Counted from the stretch's first letter, positions 45,633-55,525 are shown. The stretch is DNA of 64,000 nucleotides from Gordonia sp. 'Campus' (GCF_022206305.1 NZ_JAKOIW010000008.1:62001-126000); one strand, 5' to 3'. Numbers and translations are program-made. Notes: generated by a model not told the origin, from the sequence alone.

Positions 45633-46619
45633 TCACTTCCGGAGCAGCAACCGATGACATCGCCGCAACCGGTCACGCCACCATTCCTGACGGTCGTGGT
45701 CGACGGCGAGGCCCGTGGCGTCGACCACGGCACCGGGTCCGAACCATCGGGGTTCGACCACGCCGTCGGACATCAGGAACGGCTCCGCGACATCCTCGGT
45801 GAACAGCGACCCGGTGCCGAGACCACAGGCGAGCTCGAGTCGGGGCAGGGCCGCCGCCGCGGCCACGCCGGCCGAGACGCCGATCGCACTGTCCAGGGCG
45901 CTCGACACCACGATGTCGAGGCCGAGCGTGTCGGCGAGTTCGAGTGTCCGGCGCATGCCGCCGAGCGGCGCCACCTTGACGACGGCGACATCAGCAGCCC
46001 CCGCCGCGATCACGCGGTACGGATCGTCGGCTTTCCGAATCGACTCGTCGGCGGCGATGGGTACGGCAACAGCGCGCCGCACCGCGGCCAGCTCCTCGAC
46101 GGTGCGGCAGGGCTGCTCGGCGTACTCGAGGTCGCCGATCGCACGCAGCGCGGTGATCGCCTCGTCGACGCTCCAGCCGCCGTTCGCATCGACCCGGACC
46201 CTCCCGATCACATCCCGGGTCGCCGCGACCCGCGCCACGTCGTCGTCGAGCGTCTGGCCGGGTTCGGCGACCTTGACCTTCGCGGTTCCGGCGCCGGGAT
46301 ACCGGCGCAGCAATTCGGCCACGTCGTCGGCGGGGATGGCCGGAACCGTCGCGTTGAGCGGCACGACGTCGCGGACCGCCGGCGGCGGCCCCAGGTACGC
46401 CGCCTCGATCCCGGCCCTCAGCCACGACGACGCCTCGACGTCGTCGTATTCGACGAAGGGACCGAACTCTCCCCAGCCGGCGGGACCGGAGAAGATCATC
46501 GTCTCGCGGGCGGTGAGCCCCCGGAACCGTGTGCGCATCGGCAGTCGCACCGCGACGGCGGTGGCCAGCAGCTCCTCGACGTCGGGAAGCGCCGCGCCGC
46601 TGTTCTCGTCGCCGATCAT
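45633..46619 (-). CDS. menC: o-Succinylbenzoate synthase
   Basis: A 328-residue enolase-superfamily enzyme. The catalytic Lys pair is in AKVKVAE; metal ligands are VDANGGW, AEQP and ADES; the second Lys is in VVKVAPLGG. It makes o-succinylbenzoate in menaquinone synthesis. ATG at 46619 is preferred (GGAGGA directly upstream) to ATG 46646. Other men genes are not in the window. Confidence 0.92.
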   Translation of the reverse strand: MIGDENSGAALPDVEELLATAVAVRLPMRTRFRGLTARETMIFSGPAGWGEFGPFVEYDDVEASSWLRAGIEAAYLGPPPAVRDVVPLNATVPAIPADDVAELLRRYPGAGTAKVKVAEPGQTLDDDVARVAATRDVIGRVRVDANGGWSVDEAITALRAIGDLEYAEQPCRTVEELAAVRRAVAVPIAADESIRKADDPYRVIAAGAADVAVVKVAPLGGMRRTLELADTLGLDIVVSSALDSAIGVSAGVAAAAALPRLELACGLGTGSLFTEDVAEPFLMSDGVVEPRWFGPGAVVDATGLAVDHDRQEWWRDRLRRCHRLLLRK

Positions 46620-46691
46620 CCGTCCTCCGCCCTCGCCACCCGACATGCATACGCCACCGTGGGACGAGAACACAGTTCCGTCCCACATCTC

Positions 46692-46710
46692 GTTGGAACA
46701 ACCTTCCAAC
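46692..46710. promoter_or_regulatory. Dyad between menC and the MpaB-type oxygenase gene
   Basis: GTTGGAA-CAACC-TTCCAAC, a perfect 7-bp inverted repeat, just upstream of a GATACT -10-like box (46724-46729) of the oxygenase gene. The 9-mer GTTGGAACA recurs at 45570, before the P450/TetR genes. Confidence 0.55.
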
Positions 46711-46739
46711 TTTGTTTCAAGTGCGATACTCTCGCCCTC

Positions 46740-47678
46740 ATGTCAGTCAACCAGGGATTCGACACCGGCATCCGCGAGGCGGAGCCGATGGTCGTCGACG
46801 ACACCCCGGACACCGCAGCCGACGTGCCGACCCCGCGCCTCGGCGCCGACTCGCTCGTCTGGAAGTTCTACGGCGACAACCGGGGTCTGCTCGGCTTCCA
46901 GCGCCTGGCCGGTACCGAGAACTGCATCGAGCAGCTCGGGCAGGCCGTGCTCGACCATTCCGTCATCTTCAGCGACTTCCTCGGCCGCGCAAAGCGTACC
47001 GGCCCTCCGGTCATGCGCACGGTCTACAGCACCGAACCCCAGAAGTGGGGTCGCACCGTGCGCGACTTCCACAAGGACATCAAAGGCACCATCAGCGACG
47101 GATCGCGATACCACGCACTCAATCCCGAGCTGTTCTACTGGGCGCACGCGACGTTCGTCGACCAGGTCCTCTACATCACCGACACGTTCATCCGCCGGCT
47201 GAGCTACGCCGAGAAGGTCCAGATCTTCGAGGAGAGCAAGGTCTGGTACCAGCTCTACGGCGTGAGCGACCGCGGCCAGCCGCAGACCTACGACGAATTC
47301 GTCGAGTACTGGGACGACATGCTCGACAGGTTCGTCCCGCACAAGACCATCGTCTATGCGACGGGATACATCCGGCAGGGACTCCCCCGGCCCAAGAAGA
47401 TCCCCGCGCCGGTCTGGAAGATCCTCTCGGCTCCGCTGAACGCATTCATCCGCACCGTGGTCGTCGGGACTCTCCCCCAACAGATGCGCGACGTCTGCGA
47501 GCTCGAGTGGAATGATCGGCGCGAGAGGAACTTTCAACGCTTTGCGGCACTCATGCGGGCCGCCAACCCGGTGATCAACCGGCTGCCGCTCAAGTATCTC
47601 TATGTTCCGTGGGCCTACGAAGCGTGGCAGAAGATCGGCATCGACCCCCGGCCGTTGCACAACAAGCCCGGCCGGTAG
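46740..47678 (+). CDS. Oxygenase MpaB / Lcp-like family protein (DUF2236)
   Basis: A 312-residue protein of the DUF2236 family that includes MpaB oxygenase and the latex-clearing protein. Features: WKFYGDNRGLLGFQR near residue 40, the HATFVDQVLY helix with a potential haem-ligating His near residue 139, and a C-terminal LYVPWAYEAW. No signal peptide, unlike secreted Lcp. The substrate is unknown. ATG at 46740. Confidence 0.87.
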   Translation: MSVNQGFDTGIREAEPMVVDDTPDTAADVPTPRLGADSLVWKFYGDNRGLLGFQRLAGTENCIEQLGQAVLDHSVIFSDFLGRAKRTGPPVMRTVYSTEPQKWGRTVRDFHKDIKGTISDGSRYHALNPELFYWAHATFVDQVLYITDTFIRRLSYAEKVQIFEESKVWYQLYGVSDRGQPQTYDEFVEYWDDMLDRFVPHKTIVYATGYIRQGLPRPKKIPAPVWKILSAPLNAFIRTVVVGTLPQQMRDVCELEWNDRRERNFQRFAALMRAANPVINRLPLKYLYVPWAYEAWQKIGIDPRPLHNKPGR

Positions 47679-47692
47679 GCCGCACCTCCGGG

Positions 47693-48439
47693 TCAGTGCC
47701 CCAGGAACCCGTCAACCTGGCTGACGAACTCCGCCGCCCGGTCACGGTGGACACTGTGCCCCGCCTCGATGGTGACGAACCGTGAGTCGGGCAGGGTGTC
47801 ACTGAGGGTCCGCAGATGGTGCGGGGGCAGGAAGCTCTTCTCGCCACCGGAGATGACGAGGGTCGAAGCCCGCACATCCGGGAGTTCCGACCACCAGTGC
47901 GGCGCACAGACATCGAACTCGGCGACGATCTGGTCACCCATCCGCCCGTCGAACCGGAGGACGGGAAACGGGTTGCGCGCCAAGGCGATCAGCCCGCGGA
48001 TGCGTTCGCCCAGCTTCGCGCGCATCGCAATTCCCTCGGAGAGGTCGGCCTCGTCGCGGGGCATGGGCGGCACCTCCTCCAGGACCAGACGCCGTATCCG
48101 GGCCGGCTCGAGCATCGCGAAGCGCAACGCGGTGTGGGCGCCGAGGGAGTGACCGACCACGTCGGCGACAGCGACCCCGAGGGTGTCGAGAACGTAGACC
48201 AGGTCGTCGCGGAAGTCGTCGAGCCGGTACAGGTCTCGGGCTCGCCCGCTGCGTCCGTGCCCGCGGAGGTCCACGCTGATCACCGCGCGCCCCCGGGCAC
48301 GCAGCGCCGCCGCCAGCCGACGCCAGGTGGAATGGTCCGACGCCATCCCGTGCACGAGGACGACTGGCACGCCGCGATCGGCCTCGCCGGCGACCCGGAC
48401 TGCGAGATCGGGATGGCCGCTTCGACGCAGAACACGCAT
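47693..48439 (-). CDS. Alpha/beta hydrolase
   Basis: A 248-residue alpha/beta hydrolase: oxyanion HGMASDHSTW, nucleophile Ser in GHSLGAH near residue 97, catalytic His in EAGHSVHRD. In M. tuberculosis, as I recall, bpoC lies next to menC; here the MpaB-type gene is between. The start at 48439 has no strong ribosome binding site, so it may differ slightly. Confidence 0.88.
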   Translation of the reverse strand: MRVLRRSGHPDLAVRVAGEADRGVPVVLVHGMASDHSTWRRLAAALRARGRAVISVDLRGHGRSGRARDLYRLDDFRDDLVYVLDTLGVAVADVVGHSLGAHTALRFAMLEPARIRRLVLEEVPPMPRDEADLSEGIAMRAKLGERIRGLIALARNPFPVLRFDGRMGDQIVAEFDVCAPHWWSELPDVRASTLVISGGEKSFLPPHHLRTLSDTLPDSRFVTIEAGHSVHRDRAAEFVSQVDGFLGH

Positions 48440-48518
48440 GACCGTCAGCTTACGAGCGTCGGGAGTGCGGTCGGCATCACACTCGGCGTGGTCGGGCGCC
48501 CCCTGTGCGGGACGGTTC

Positions 48519-49490
48519 TCATCGGTCGCGGAACCAACCGCTGTGCTTCGCCCGCCACACCATGTCTTCCCAGTACCCCCACGCGTGGGTGCCCACGTTC
48601 GGGAAGTCGGTGGTGACCGGAATGCCCTGAAGTGCGGCGGCGACCTCGAACGACCGTGTCTGGGCGAGCGACACGACCTCGAGCGGCGTGCCCTTGACCG
48701 ACGCGACGGCGTCGGCGTTGTGCGGACCCCACGTCGCCGACCCGGCACCGATCCGGATCGTCATGCCTCGCATCCGGGACAGCTGGACGAGCGCGTCGTT
48801 GCGCGCCCATCGATCGCTCCAGGGCGGCCCCCACATCGCATCGGCACTGAACGGGCCGACACCGGCGCCGATCCCCGCGTCGATGAGTGCGAGCCGAACG
48901 GCCTCCCGCATCGTCGGGGCGGAGAGGTTCAAGTACCCCGACATCGAGAACACGTGGGAGATTCGCCGACGGTGGTACGCGCCGTAGACCATCGCGGCGT
49001 TGCCACCCATCGAGATCCCCATCATCGCGTACTTGCCCTGCGGTCCCACCGCGAGACCACGCGCGTCGAGCTCGCGGACGATCGTGTCGAGACGACAATT
49101 CCATCGATACCGGTAGCCGATCTTGTTCGCCGGACTCGCCGCCTCCCAATCGGTGTAGAAGCTCGCCAGGCCGCCCACCGGCTGGACCACGTTCACACCC
49201 GAGTCGGCGATGCGCTGGACGCGCGTGTCCCGGCGCCAGCCGCTGATGTCGCTGGTCGCCCTCAACCCGTCGAGCGCGATCACGGTCTTGTAGTTGCCCC
49301 ACCTGGTCCACATGTCGACCGGCGTACTGGGCATACCGCAGCCGCTGACGGTGAGCCTGTCGAAGGATGCCGCGGCCTCGGCCCGGCCCGACCCGACCGT
49401 GACCACTCCGATGACCGCGAGGAGCGCCAGGACGAGAGCAATGGCGCGTCGCCGGCGCGCGAGCCGACGGGGCCGTAGTGAGAACTGCAC
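48519..49490 (-). CDS. Mycolyltransferase, antigen 85 family
   Basis: A 323-residue secreted esterase-D-like protein. It begins with an Arg-rich n-region and a signal peptide cleaved near 40. The mature part shows the antigen 85 sequence YKTVIALDGL, VQPVGGLASFYTDW, nucleophile in GISMGGNAA and the terminal His in NVGTHAWGYW. The enzyme transfers mycolate to trehalose and arabinogalactan in the cell envelope, which points to a mycolic-acid producer. Confidence 0.95.
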   Translation of the reverse strand: MQFSLRPRRLARRRRAIALVLALLAVIGVVTVGSGRAEAAASFDRLTVSGCGMPSTPVDMWTRWGNYKTVIALDGLRATSDISGWRRDTRVQRIADSGVNVVQPVGGLASFYTDWEAASPANKIGYRYRWNCRLDTIVRELDARGLAVGPQGKYAMMGISMGGNAAMVYGAYHRRRISHVFSMSGYLNLSAPTMREAVRLALIDAGIGAGVGPFSADAMWGPPWSDRWARNDALVQLSRMRGMTIRIGAGSATWGPHNADAVASVKGTPLEVVSLAQTRSFEVAAALQGIPVTTDFPNVGTHAWGYWEDMVWRAKHSGWFRDR

Positions 49491-49641
49491 CGACGAACAG
49501 TAATTCGGCGGGGATCAACGATGCCACGGCTGTGACCACAGGGCATCGACATCGAGACCTACCAGTGACCAGAGTGACTACAGTGATCAAAGTTGCGGAT
49601 GTGACAAATTCTACGCCACGCTTCGGATGTTGCGCCCACGT

Positions 49642-50535
49642 TCAGAGATCGTCGACGATGCGTTGTCGCGCCCGCGCGTACTCCTCCCCGGTGATCGTCC
49701 CGCTGCGGTGCAACTCGTCGAGCGAGGCAAGGCGTTCCGCCGGCGACCGGCCGGTACCTGCCGCCGTCGCCGGCGCGTCTCCGCCCTTGACGAAGGACGG
49801 CGAGCCCACGTGGGTCCGATTCGACGAATTCTGCGTCGTCCCTGCCGAATTGCGCACGATGTCCATGACCTCGGCACGGGCGGCGGGATGGGCACGCAGG
49901 TCGATGGTTCCGCTGCCCGCGACCCCGTACTTGCCGAGCACCTTCAGGATCTCGCCGAGCGGTTCGGCCTGCCCGGTCAGGTCGTATGTGCGGCCGTCCT
50001 CCTCCGAGGTGAACCGCGCCGGTACCGAGCCGGCGAGTAAAGCGGTTGATTGCCAATCGATCTCGAACTCTTGCGTCTCGGGGTCGACCATCACCGCGAG
50101 ACGGCGGGCGTGCAGCAACGGTTGCTGGTACATCGGGATGACCTTGCGCGTCGACACCTCGAAGGGCACCAACCCTTCGCCCTGGATCCGCAGGCCCAGC
50201 TTCATCAGCGGCTGGTCGTTGATCTCGACGTTGGTCTGTCCGATCGAGGTGATCTCCGCGATGCCCAACACGCCGGCCCGGCGCAGGCGCTCCAGCTTCG
50301 CACCCCCGCGGTAGTTGAAGTACGCGATACTCACGCCCAGAACCACATCGAGCAGCGTCACCCCGATGCCCGTCCAGAGCATCCACTCCGTGTCGGGGGC
50401 GTCGATGAGGAAATAGGCGACCAGGAAGATCGGCCCGACGATCCCGCACAGCATGACGAACGCGAAAGTGCCGATCGCACTCCACACATGGGTGGGGACC
50501 CGCGGCCCGGTCCCCGACTCTCCGAACATGGTCAT
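49642..50535 (-). CDS. Membrane protein with C-terminal SHOCT domain
   Basis: A 297-residue protein with two membrane helices (about 16-44 and 52-74), a beta-rich soluble domain (about 85-190), a Ser/Thr/Gly-rich linker and a SHOCT module at the end (ERLASLDELHRSGTITGEEY). SHOCT modules mediate oligomerisation or membrane contact. The biological role is unknown. Confidence 0.85.
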   Translation of the reverse strand: MTMFGESGTGPRVPTHVWSAIGTFAFVMLCGIVGPIFLVAYFLIDAPDTEWMLWTGIGVTLLDVVLGVSIAYFNYRGGAKLERLRRAGVLGIAEITSIGQTNVEINDQPLMKLGLRIQGEGLVPFEVSTRKVIPMYQQPLLHARRLAVMVDPETQEFEIDWQSTALLAGSVPARFTSEEDGRTYDLTGQAEPLGEILKVLGKYGVAGSGTIDLRAHPAARAEVMDIVRNSAGTTQNSSNRTHVGSPSFVKGGDAPATAAGTGRSPAERLASLDELHRSGTITGEEYARARQRIVDDL

Positions 50536-50613
50536 GCGCGAACTCTATTCGGGGACCATCGGCGGGGGAAGCCCCGGCGATACCGCGTCCGATCATGGAA
50601 CGACTCGCGTGCG

Positions 50614-50637
50614 TCGGACAGTCCGCCGACTGTCCGA
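50614..50637. promoter_or_regulatory. Inverted repeat in the SHOCT / CDP-DAG gene gap
   Basis: TCGGACAGT-CCGCCG-ACTGTCCGA, perfect 9-bp arms, in the divergent region. Operator or small hairpin; nothing else is evident. Confidence 0.5.
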
Positions 50638-50767
50638 AAGGCGCCGTTCGTCGCTCTCTCCCGCGAAAAACCGGGTCTCATCTGCGTATTTCCGTATCAC
50701 CGGTTGCTGCGTCGTGCCACTCTGCGCCTAGTTGAGCACGCCGAGACCCACCATCGAGAGGTTCCCC

Positions 50768-51634
50768 ATGGACAAGTCCCACTCGTATCGGTTCACCCGG
50801 CTCCTCACGACGATGGCCGTCAGCGCCGCCATCGCCGCGAGCACGGCCATCAGTGCCGGCGGCATCGCCTCGGCCGCTCCTCCGACGCCGACCCAGAAAC
50901 TCTGCGGCCAGACCAGCGACAACCCGAAGACCGACAGCCGCCTCTACTTGTGGGGGCAGGTGAAGGGGACGACACCCAAGAAGCCCGGACCGAACATCGA
51001 GGTCGTCCAACCGGCCGCCCAGGTTCAGCCGAATCCGAAGAAGCCCAAGTACTATGCGGTCCGGCGTGGCGGAGACAGCAAGGGGGTCGACGACGACTTC
51101 CTGATCGTGCCGACCAACCGCGTGCGGGGCATCGAATGCCCGTACCTGTGGGACGGAACACAGTTGAACCTGTGGAGTGCCGCGTGGTGGCAGGGCGGCA
51201 AGCGCGTCGCGAAGAATCCTGCCAAACCGCTTGCCATCGGGGTGAACTCGGCGCAGAAGCGGGGCCAGGATCAACTCCACGTCCACATGGCCCAGGTGTA
51301 CCCCGCGACCCTGCGCGACCTGCAGGCGATCACGCAACCCGAAACCAGCCTGTACCAGTGGAAGAAGACCGACGTCCCGCTGAGCGTCGACCCGAGGAAA
51401 TCGTGGAACGCGCAGCGGAACTTCCACGTCGTCAAGTCCACCGGCGCGCTGCCCGATCTGTTCAAGGTCCTCCACGGCCAGATGGCGGTCGGTGAAGACA
51501 TCGGCCTCTACTCGATCGCGGTCGTCGACGCCGGTAAGCCCGACACCTACTTCGTCCTCGCCAGCACACCTGCGCTGAGCAACAACGGAACCGGGTTGAT
51601 GGACATGGTCTACGCCTGGGACCCCAAGCACTGA
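50768..51634 (+). CDS. Secreted CDP-diacylglycerol diphosphatase-like protein
   Basis: A 288-residue protein with a Sec signal peptide (about 1-37, ending IASAA). The HIT-superfamily motif DQLHVHMAQV at about 174 is that of CDP-diacylglycerol pyrophosphatase (Cdh), which cleaves CDP-DAG to phosphatidate and CMP. ATG 50768 is preferred (GAGAGG seven bases upstream) to an upstream TTG. Expected to act outside the cytoplasmic membrane. Confidence 0.88.
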   Translation: MDKSHSYRFTRLLTTMAVSAAIAASTAISAGGIASAAPPTPTQKLCGQTSDNPKTDSRLYLWGQVKGTTPKKPGPNIEVVQPAAQVQPNPKKPKYYAVRRGGDSKGVDDDFLIVPTNRVRGIECPYLWDGTQLNLWSAAWWQGGKRVAKNPAKPLAIGVNSAQKRGQDQLHVHMAQVYPATLRDLQAITQPETSLYQWKKTDVPLSVDPRKSWNAQRNFHVVKSTGALPDLFKVLHGQMAVGEDIGLYSIAVVDAGKPDTYFVLASTPALSNNGTGLMDMVYAWDPKH

Positions 51635-51660
51635 AGCGGATCGGATCGTCGAACGACCCT

Positions 51661-51690
51661 GGCGCCCGGCCACTTCCGTGACCGGGCGCC
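51661..51690. terminator. Terminator shared by Cdh-like and importer genes
   Basis: GGCGCCCGG and CCGGGCGCC arms extended by CAC/GTG past one mismatch, with a short loop. Between convergent genes. Nearly the same sequence as the hairpin at 55792-55825. Confidence 0.85.
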
Positions 51691-51709
51691 CGACCGTGCC
51701 GGCCCGGCC

Positions 51710-52834
51710 CTACTTCAGCCAGAGCTCCTTGAACTGGTCCTGATAGTCGGCGACCCCCACGTAGAAGCCCGTCTTCGGATCGAGAACCGCGGAGCCGATG
51801 TTGTCGCCGTTGAGCAACTGGGTCGGCAGGAATGCGTCATCAGCCGGCTGCAGATCGTCGCCGTTGAACTGCCTCGCGAGCATGTCGATCACACGCCAGC
51901 CGAGGATCTGTACCGGGAAACCGACCCACACGCTGTCGTCGCCGTCCTTCAGGGAGGCGAGGTTGGCCGGGGTCGGGGTCTGACCGGCGAACCGCACCTG
52001 ATCCTGGAGTCCTGCAGCTCGCAGCGCTGCGTCGACGCCCAACACCAGGTCTCCGAAAGAGAAGAGCGCATAGTTGATCTCGGGATCACGCTGAAGCGTG
52101 CTGACGACACTCTGCGGCGTCTTGGTGCCGAGGTCCGTCACCTGCTGGTTGACCATCTCGACCCGACACCCCGGGCACAGGGTCTTCATCTCTGCCGTGA
52201 ACGCGTCGGTGAAGACGTTCAGGATCGGGTAGTCGGTGATGGTGAACACCGCGACGTCGGCCTGACCGTCGCTGTCCGCGACGACCTGACTCGCGACCAT
52301 CTTGCCCCATTCCTGGACCTGCTTGGTGCCGTCGAGCGAGGTGGAGATCACCCCGGGCACAGGATCGTCGCCCACACTGTCGGCGATGACCGGGATCCCC
52401 GCGTCGGACGCGCGTTTGATCTGCGTCGACAACATCGACAGCGGCGTACCCGAGATGTGGATCGCGTCCGGCTTGAGAGCGATCGCCTGGTCCATCGCCT
52501 TCGGACCCGCATCGGCGTCGGTGCCCTGCAGGATGCGCTGATAGCGCCACCCCAGGAGATCCGCGGCCTGTTGGATCGCGTCGTCCTTGGCACTCGAGAT
52601 CGGTTGTGGCGTCTCGATGCTGATCACGTACTTGCCCGGTTGCGGAGCGCGACTCAGCGGAGTCGTGAGCACCAACCCCTCAGGGGGACTTTCGTATTGA
52701 TCCGCCACGCTGCGCGCCGCCGAGACATCCGCGGGCTCACCCGAACCCCCACCGTCGGCACTCGTACAGGCGGTGGCGACGGCACCGACGGCGGCCACCG
52801 CGATCATCGTCTGCACCCAGGACTTGGTTCTCAC
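51710..52834 (-). CDS. Sugar-type ABC importer, substrate-binding lipoprotein
   Basis: A 374-residue periplasmic-binding-like protein (type 1). The signal has the lipobox VATAC, Cys near residue 23. The two lobes follow RbsB: ISSAKDDAIQQAADLLGWRY, ALKPDAIHISGTP, GTKQVQEWGKMVAS. The GTG at 52834 is chosen (AAGGAAACCGA) since an in-frame longer form would hide the signal. Last gene of the importer operon. The ligand is unknown. Confidence 0.9.
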   Translation of the reverse strand: MRTKSWVQTMIAVAAVGAVATACTSADGGGSGEPADVSAARSVADQYESPPEGLVLTTPLSRAPQPGKYVISIETPQPISSAKDDAIQQAADLLGWRYQRILQGTDADAGPKAMDQAIALKPDAIHISGTPLSMLSTQIKRASDAGIPVIADSVGDDPVPGVISTSLDGTKQVQEWGKMVASQVVADSDGQADVAVFTITDYPILNVFTDAFTAEMKTLCPGCRVEMVNQQVTDLGTKTPQSVVSTLQRDPEINYALFSFGDLVLGVDAALRAAGLQDQVRFAGQTPTPANLASLKDGDDSVWVGFPVQILGWRVIDMLARQFNGDDLQPADDAFLPTQLLNGDNIGSAVLDPKTGFYVGVADYQDQFKELWLK

Positions 52835-52905
52835 TCGGTTTCCTTTCACGATGGCCTCTCGGCCGATGGGGCTCCGCCGCAGCGGAAGGTGGCAGCGAGC
52901 GTTCG

Positions 52906-53955
52906 TCACGAACGTCGAGCCGTACGAGCGGCCAGCGCGACCGCGATGATGAGGGCGAGGCCGTTGAAGAGGTCGTTGACGAAGCTCGGCGCGCCCGCGA
53001 GCTGGAGTCCCTTGACCCCGGTGGCCAGCAGGTAGATGGCGACGAGTGTGCCCAGCACGTTGACTCTCCCGGCCCGGATCTGGGTGGAGCCCAGGAAGAC
53101 CGCCGAGAACGCGGGCAGCAGGTACGACGGCCCGATGTCCGGTGCCGCCGTTCCGAGCTTGGCGGCCAGCACCACACCGGCCAGCGCCGCGATGGTCGCG
53201 GAGGTGACGAGGGAACCGAACATGATCCGCTCGACGCGCAGACCCGCGAGCCGGGCTGCCTGACGGTTTCCGCCGGTTGCGTACAGGTACCGTCCCAGCG
53301 GGGTCTTCTCGAGCAGGACGTACATGACGGCTGCGACCACCACCATGTAGTAGAACGGCAGCGGGAGGCCGAGGAACATCCCGCTGCCGAGGTTCAGGAA
53401 TCCGTCGGTGAATCCATCCGTGATCTGCTTACCGTCGGTGACCCAGTAGGTTCCGGCGAGCAGGATGCTCGACATGCCCAGGGTCGCGATGAACGAGTCG
53501 ACGTTCAGCTTCACGACCACGAAACCGTTGACGGCTCCGATCAACGCGCCGCACAACAGCGTGGTCAGTACCGCGACCAGCATGCCGATTCCGATGGACA
53601 GCTGATAGGACACCATGGCCACCGAGAAGCCCATCACCCCGGCGATGGAGAGGTCGAAGACCCCGGCCGCCAGCGGCACGATCAAGCCGATCGCCAGGAT
53701 CGCGGTGATCGCCTGATCACCCGCGATGATCCGCAGGTTGCCCTCGGTGAGGAAGGTGTCGGGGATCCACAGCGCGAACAACACGATGATGGCCACCCAC
53801 ACGTAGATGCCGCTGAACCGGTCGAGGCCCAGGGACGCCACGCGCCGCCGGCGGACCGAGGCGGGGCCGAGCCCGCCCGGGTCCGTCGGCGTACCGCCGG
53901 AGGCACCAGCGCCACGGGGCGCGGTCGGCACTTCTTCGGATGACTGTGTGGTCAT
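52906..53955 (-). CDS. Sugar-type ABC importer, permease (RbsC-like)
   Basis: A 349-residue permease with about 8-10 membrane segments and the EAA-like region of the RbsC family (LGSTQIRAGRVNVLGTLVA). The N-terminal 50 residues are a Gly/Pro-rich cytoplasmic tail. ATG at 53955 with AAAGGA upstream; 25 bp after the ATPase stop. Confidence 0.92.
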   Translation of the reverse strand: MTTQSSEEVPTAPRGAGASGGTPTDPGGLGPASVRRRRVASLGLDRFSGIYVWVAIIVLFALWIPDTFLTEGNLRIIAGDQAITAILAIGLIVPLAAGVFDLSIAGVMGFSVAMVSYQLSIGIGMLVAVLTTLLCGALIGAVNGFVVVKLNVDSFIATLGMSSILLAGTYWVTDGKQITDGFTDGFLNLGSGMFLGLPLPFYYMVVVAAVMYVLLEKTPLGRYLYATGGNRQAARLAGLRVERIMFGSLVTSATIAALAGVVLAAKLGTAAPDIGPSYLLPAFSAVFLGSTQIRAGRVNVLGTLVAIYLLATGVKGLQLAGAPSFVNDLFNGLALIIAVALAARTARRS

Positions 53956-53980
53956 CGCGGGTCCTTTCGGTTCTGAGGTC

Positions 53981-55525
53981 TTACGCATGTGCATGAGCGG
54001 AGGTCTTGAGCGTCGAGGCGGTCAGCTCGTCGGGATCGATGTCGGGCCGCCGGTGCTCGTCGACGATCCGTCCCGCCGCGAGGACGACGACCCGGTCGCA
54101 CAGACGAGTCAGCTCGGCGTGGTCGGTGGAGACGACGAGCACCGCCGCCCCGGCCGACGCGGCGTCGTCGATGAGCGCATGGATGTCGGCTTGCGCGCCG
54201 ACGTCGACGCCCTGTGTCGGTTCGTCGAGGAGCAGAACCCGGGGGTGGCGGCGAAGCCACCGCGCGAGCATCACCTTCTGCTGGTTGCCGCCGCTGAGGG
54301 TGCCGAGGTGGCGTTCGGTGTCGCCGGCCGGGCGCACCCCGAGCCGGTCGAGCCACGTTGCGACATCGGACTTCTCGCGGCCGAGGCGGAGAAGCCCCGC
54401 CGTGGTGTGCGCCCAGGGATCGGCGACGGAGACGTTCTCCCGGAGCGACGCCGTCGCGAATGCGGCGTTCGTCAACCGTTCCGCCGGCACACAGCCCATT
54501 CCGGCCGCCATCGAGACGTCCGGCCGGTCGGCGCGCACCACCGCACCGTCGACGGTCACGGTGCCGGTGCGCCCGATGTCGCCGAACAGGGCCGGTACGA
54601 CCAACTCGCGTCCCGAGCCCGTGATGCCGGCGATCCCGACCACCTCGCCCGCACGGACGGCGAGATCGAACCCGGCGATGGTCCCGCAGGACATCTGCGA
54701 CACGTCGAGCATGGCGGGTCGCTCAGGTGCGCCGCCGGGCCGCTCGGCCTGCTGTCTGCCCGGCGTCGCTGCGGGGGTTCCGCGCAACCGGCTCCCGATC
54801 ATCAGCGCAACCAGCGCGTCCTCGTCGAGGCCAGCCAGCGGACACGTGGTCACCACGTTGCCGTCCCGCAGGACGGTGACGGTGTCGCAGAGGTGGAACA
54901 CCTCCGGCAGGTGGTGGGAGACGAACAACACCGCCACCCCGGAGTCTCGAATCGTGCGCACCAGGTCGAACATCCGAATGGCCTCTGCCGCCGGGAGATT
55001 GGCGGTGGGCTCGTCGAGCACCAGCACCTTGGCCGAACCGCTGCCGCCCTGGACCGCGCGCGCCATCGCGAGCATCGTCCGCTCGCTCATGCTCAGATCG
55101 GATGCGCGCTTCCTGAGGTCGAGGTCGATGCCCAGCTCGTCCAGAGCCGACCGCGCACGCCGGCGCTCAGCGCGAAAATCGATGGTGCCCAGACGTGTTC
55201 GCCGGTAGCCGTGACCGAGGGCCATGTTGTCGACGACGTCCAGGGAGCCGACGAGACCCAGTTCCTGATGGACGAACCGAAGGCCTGCGGTTTCGCCGCT
55301 GCCCGGCACACCGAGGTGCAGCTCGTTCCCGCCGACGAGGATCCTCGCACCCGGGTCCGGCTCGTGGTAACCCGCGAGAACCTTGATCAAAGTCGACTTG
55401 CCGCACCCGTTCTGACCGACCAGCGCGCGAATCTCACCGGGGCCCAGGGAGAGCGAGACGTCGGCCAGCGCCCGCTGCCCGCCGAACGATTTGGAGAGGT
55501 TCGCAACCTCGAGCGCCTCGACCAT
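53981..55525 (-). CDS. Sugar-type ABC importer, double ATPase (RbsA-like)
   Basis: A 514-residue protein with two fused ATPase halves. The first has Walker A GQNGCGKST (about 37-45) and LDEPTANLP; the second has the degenerate GITGSGREL and signature LSGGNQQK with LLLDEPTQGVD, as in RbsA/XylG. First gene of the operon, facing a low-GC control region with several palindromes. Confidence 0.92.
   Translation of the reverse strand: MVEALEVANLSKSFGGQRALADVSLSLGPGEIRALVGQNGCGKSTLIKVLAGYHEPDPGARILVGGNELHLGVPGSGETAGLRFVHQELGLVGSLDVVDNMALGHGYRRTRLGTIDFRAERRRARSALDELGIDLDLRKRASDLSMSERTMLAMARAVQGGSGSAKVLVLDEPTANLPAAEAIRMFDLVRTIRDSGVAVLFVSHHLPEVFHLCDTVTVLRDGNVVTTCPLAGLDEDALVALMIGSRLRGTPAATPGRQQAERPGGAPERPAMLDVSQMSCGTIAGFDLAVRAGEVVGIAGITGSGRELVVPALFGDIGRTGTVTVDGAVVRADRPDVSMAAGMGCVPAERLTNAAFATASLRENVSVADPWAHTTAGLLRLGREKSDVATWLDRLGVRPAGDTERHLGTLSGGNQQKVMLARWLRRHPRVLLLDEPTQGVDVGAQADIHALIDDAASAGAAVLVVSTDHAELTRLCDRVVVLAAGRIVDEHRRPDIDPDELTASTLKTSAHAHA

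Noticed and set aside
45567..46739. N-terminal extension of the MpaB-type protein
   Set aside because: It is the reverse of menC; the family starts at ATG 46740.
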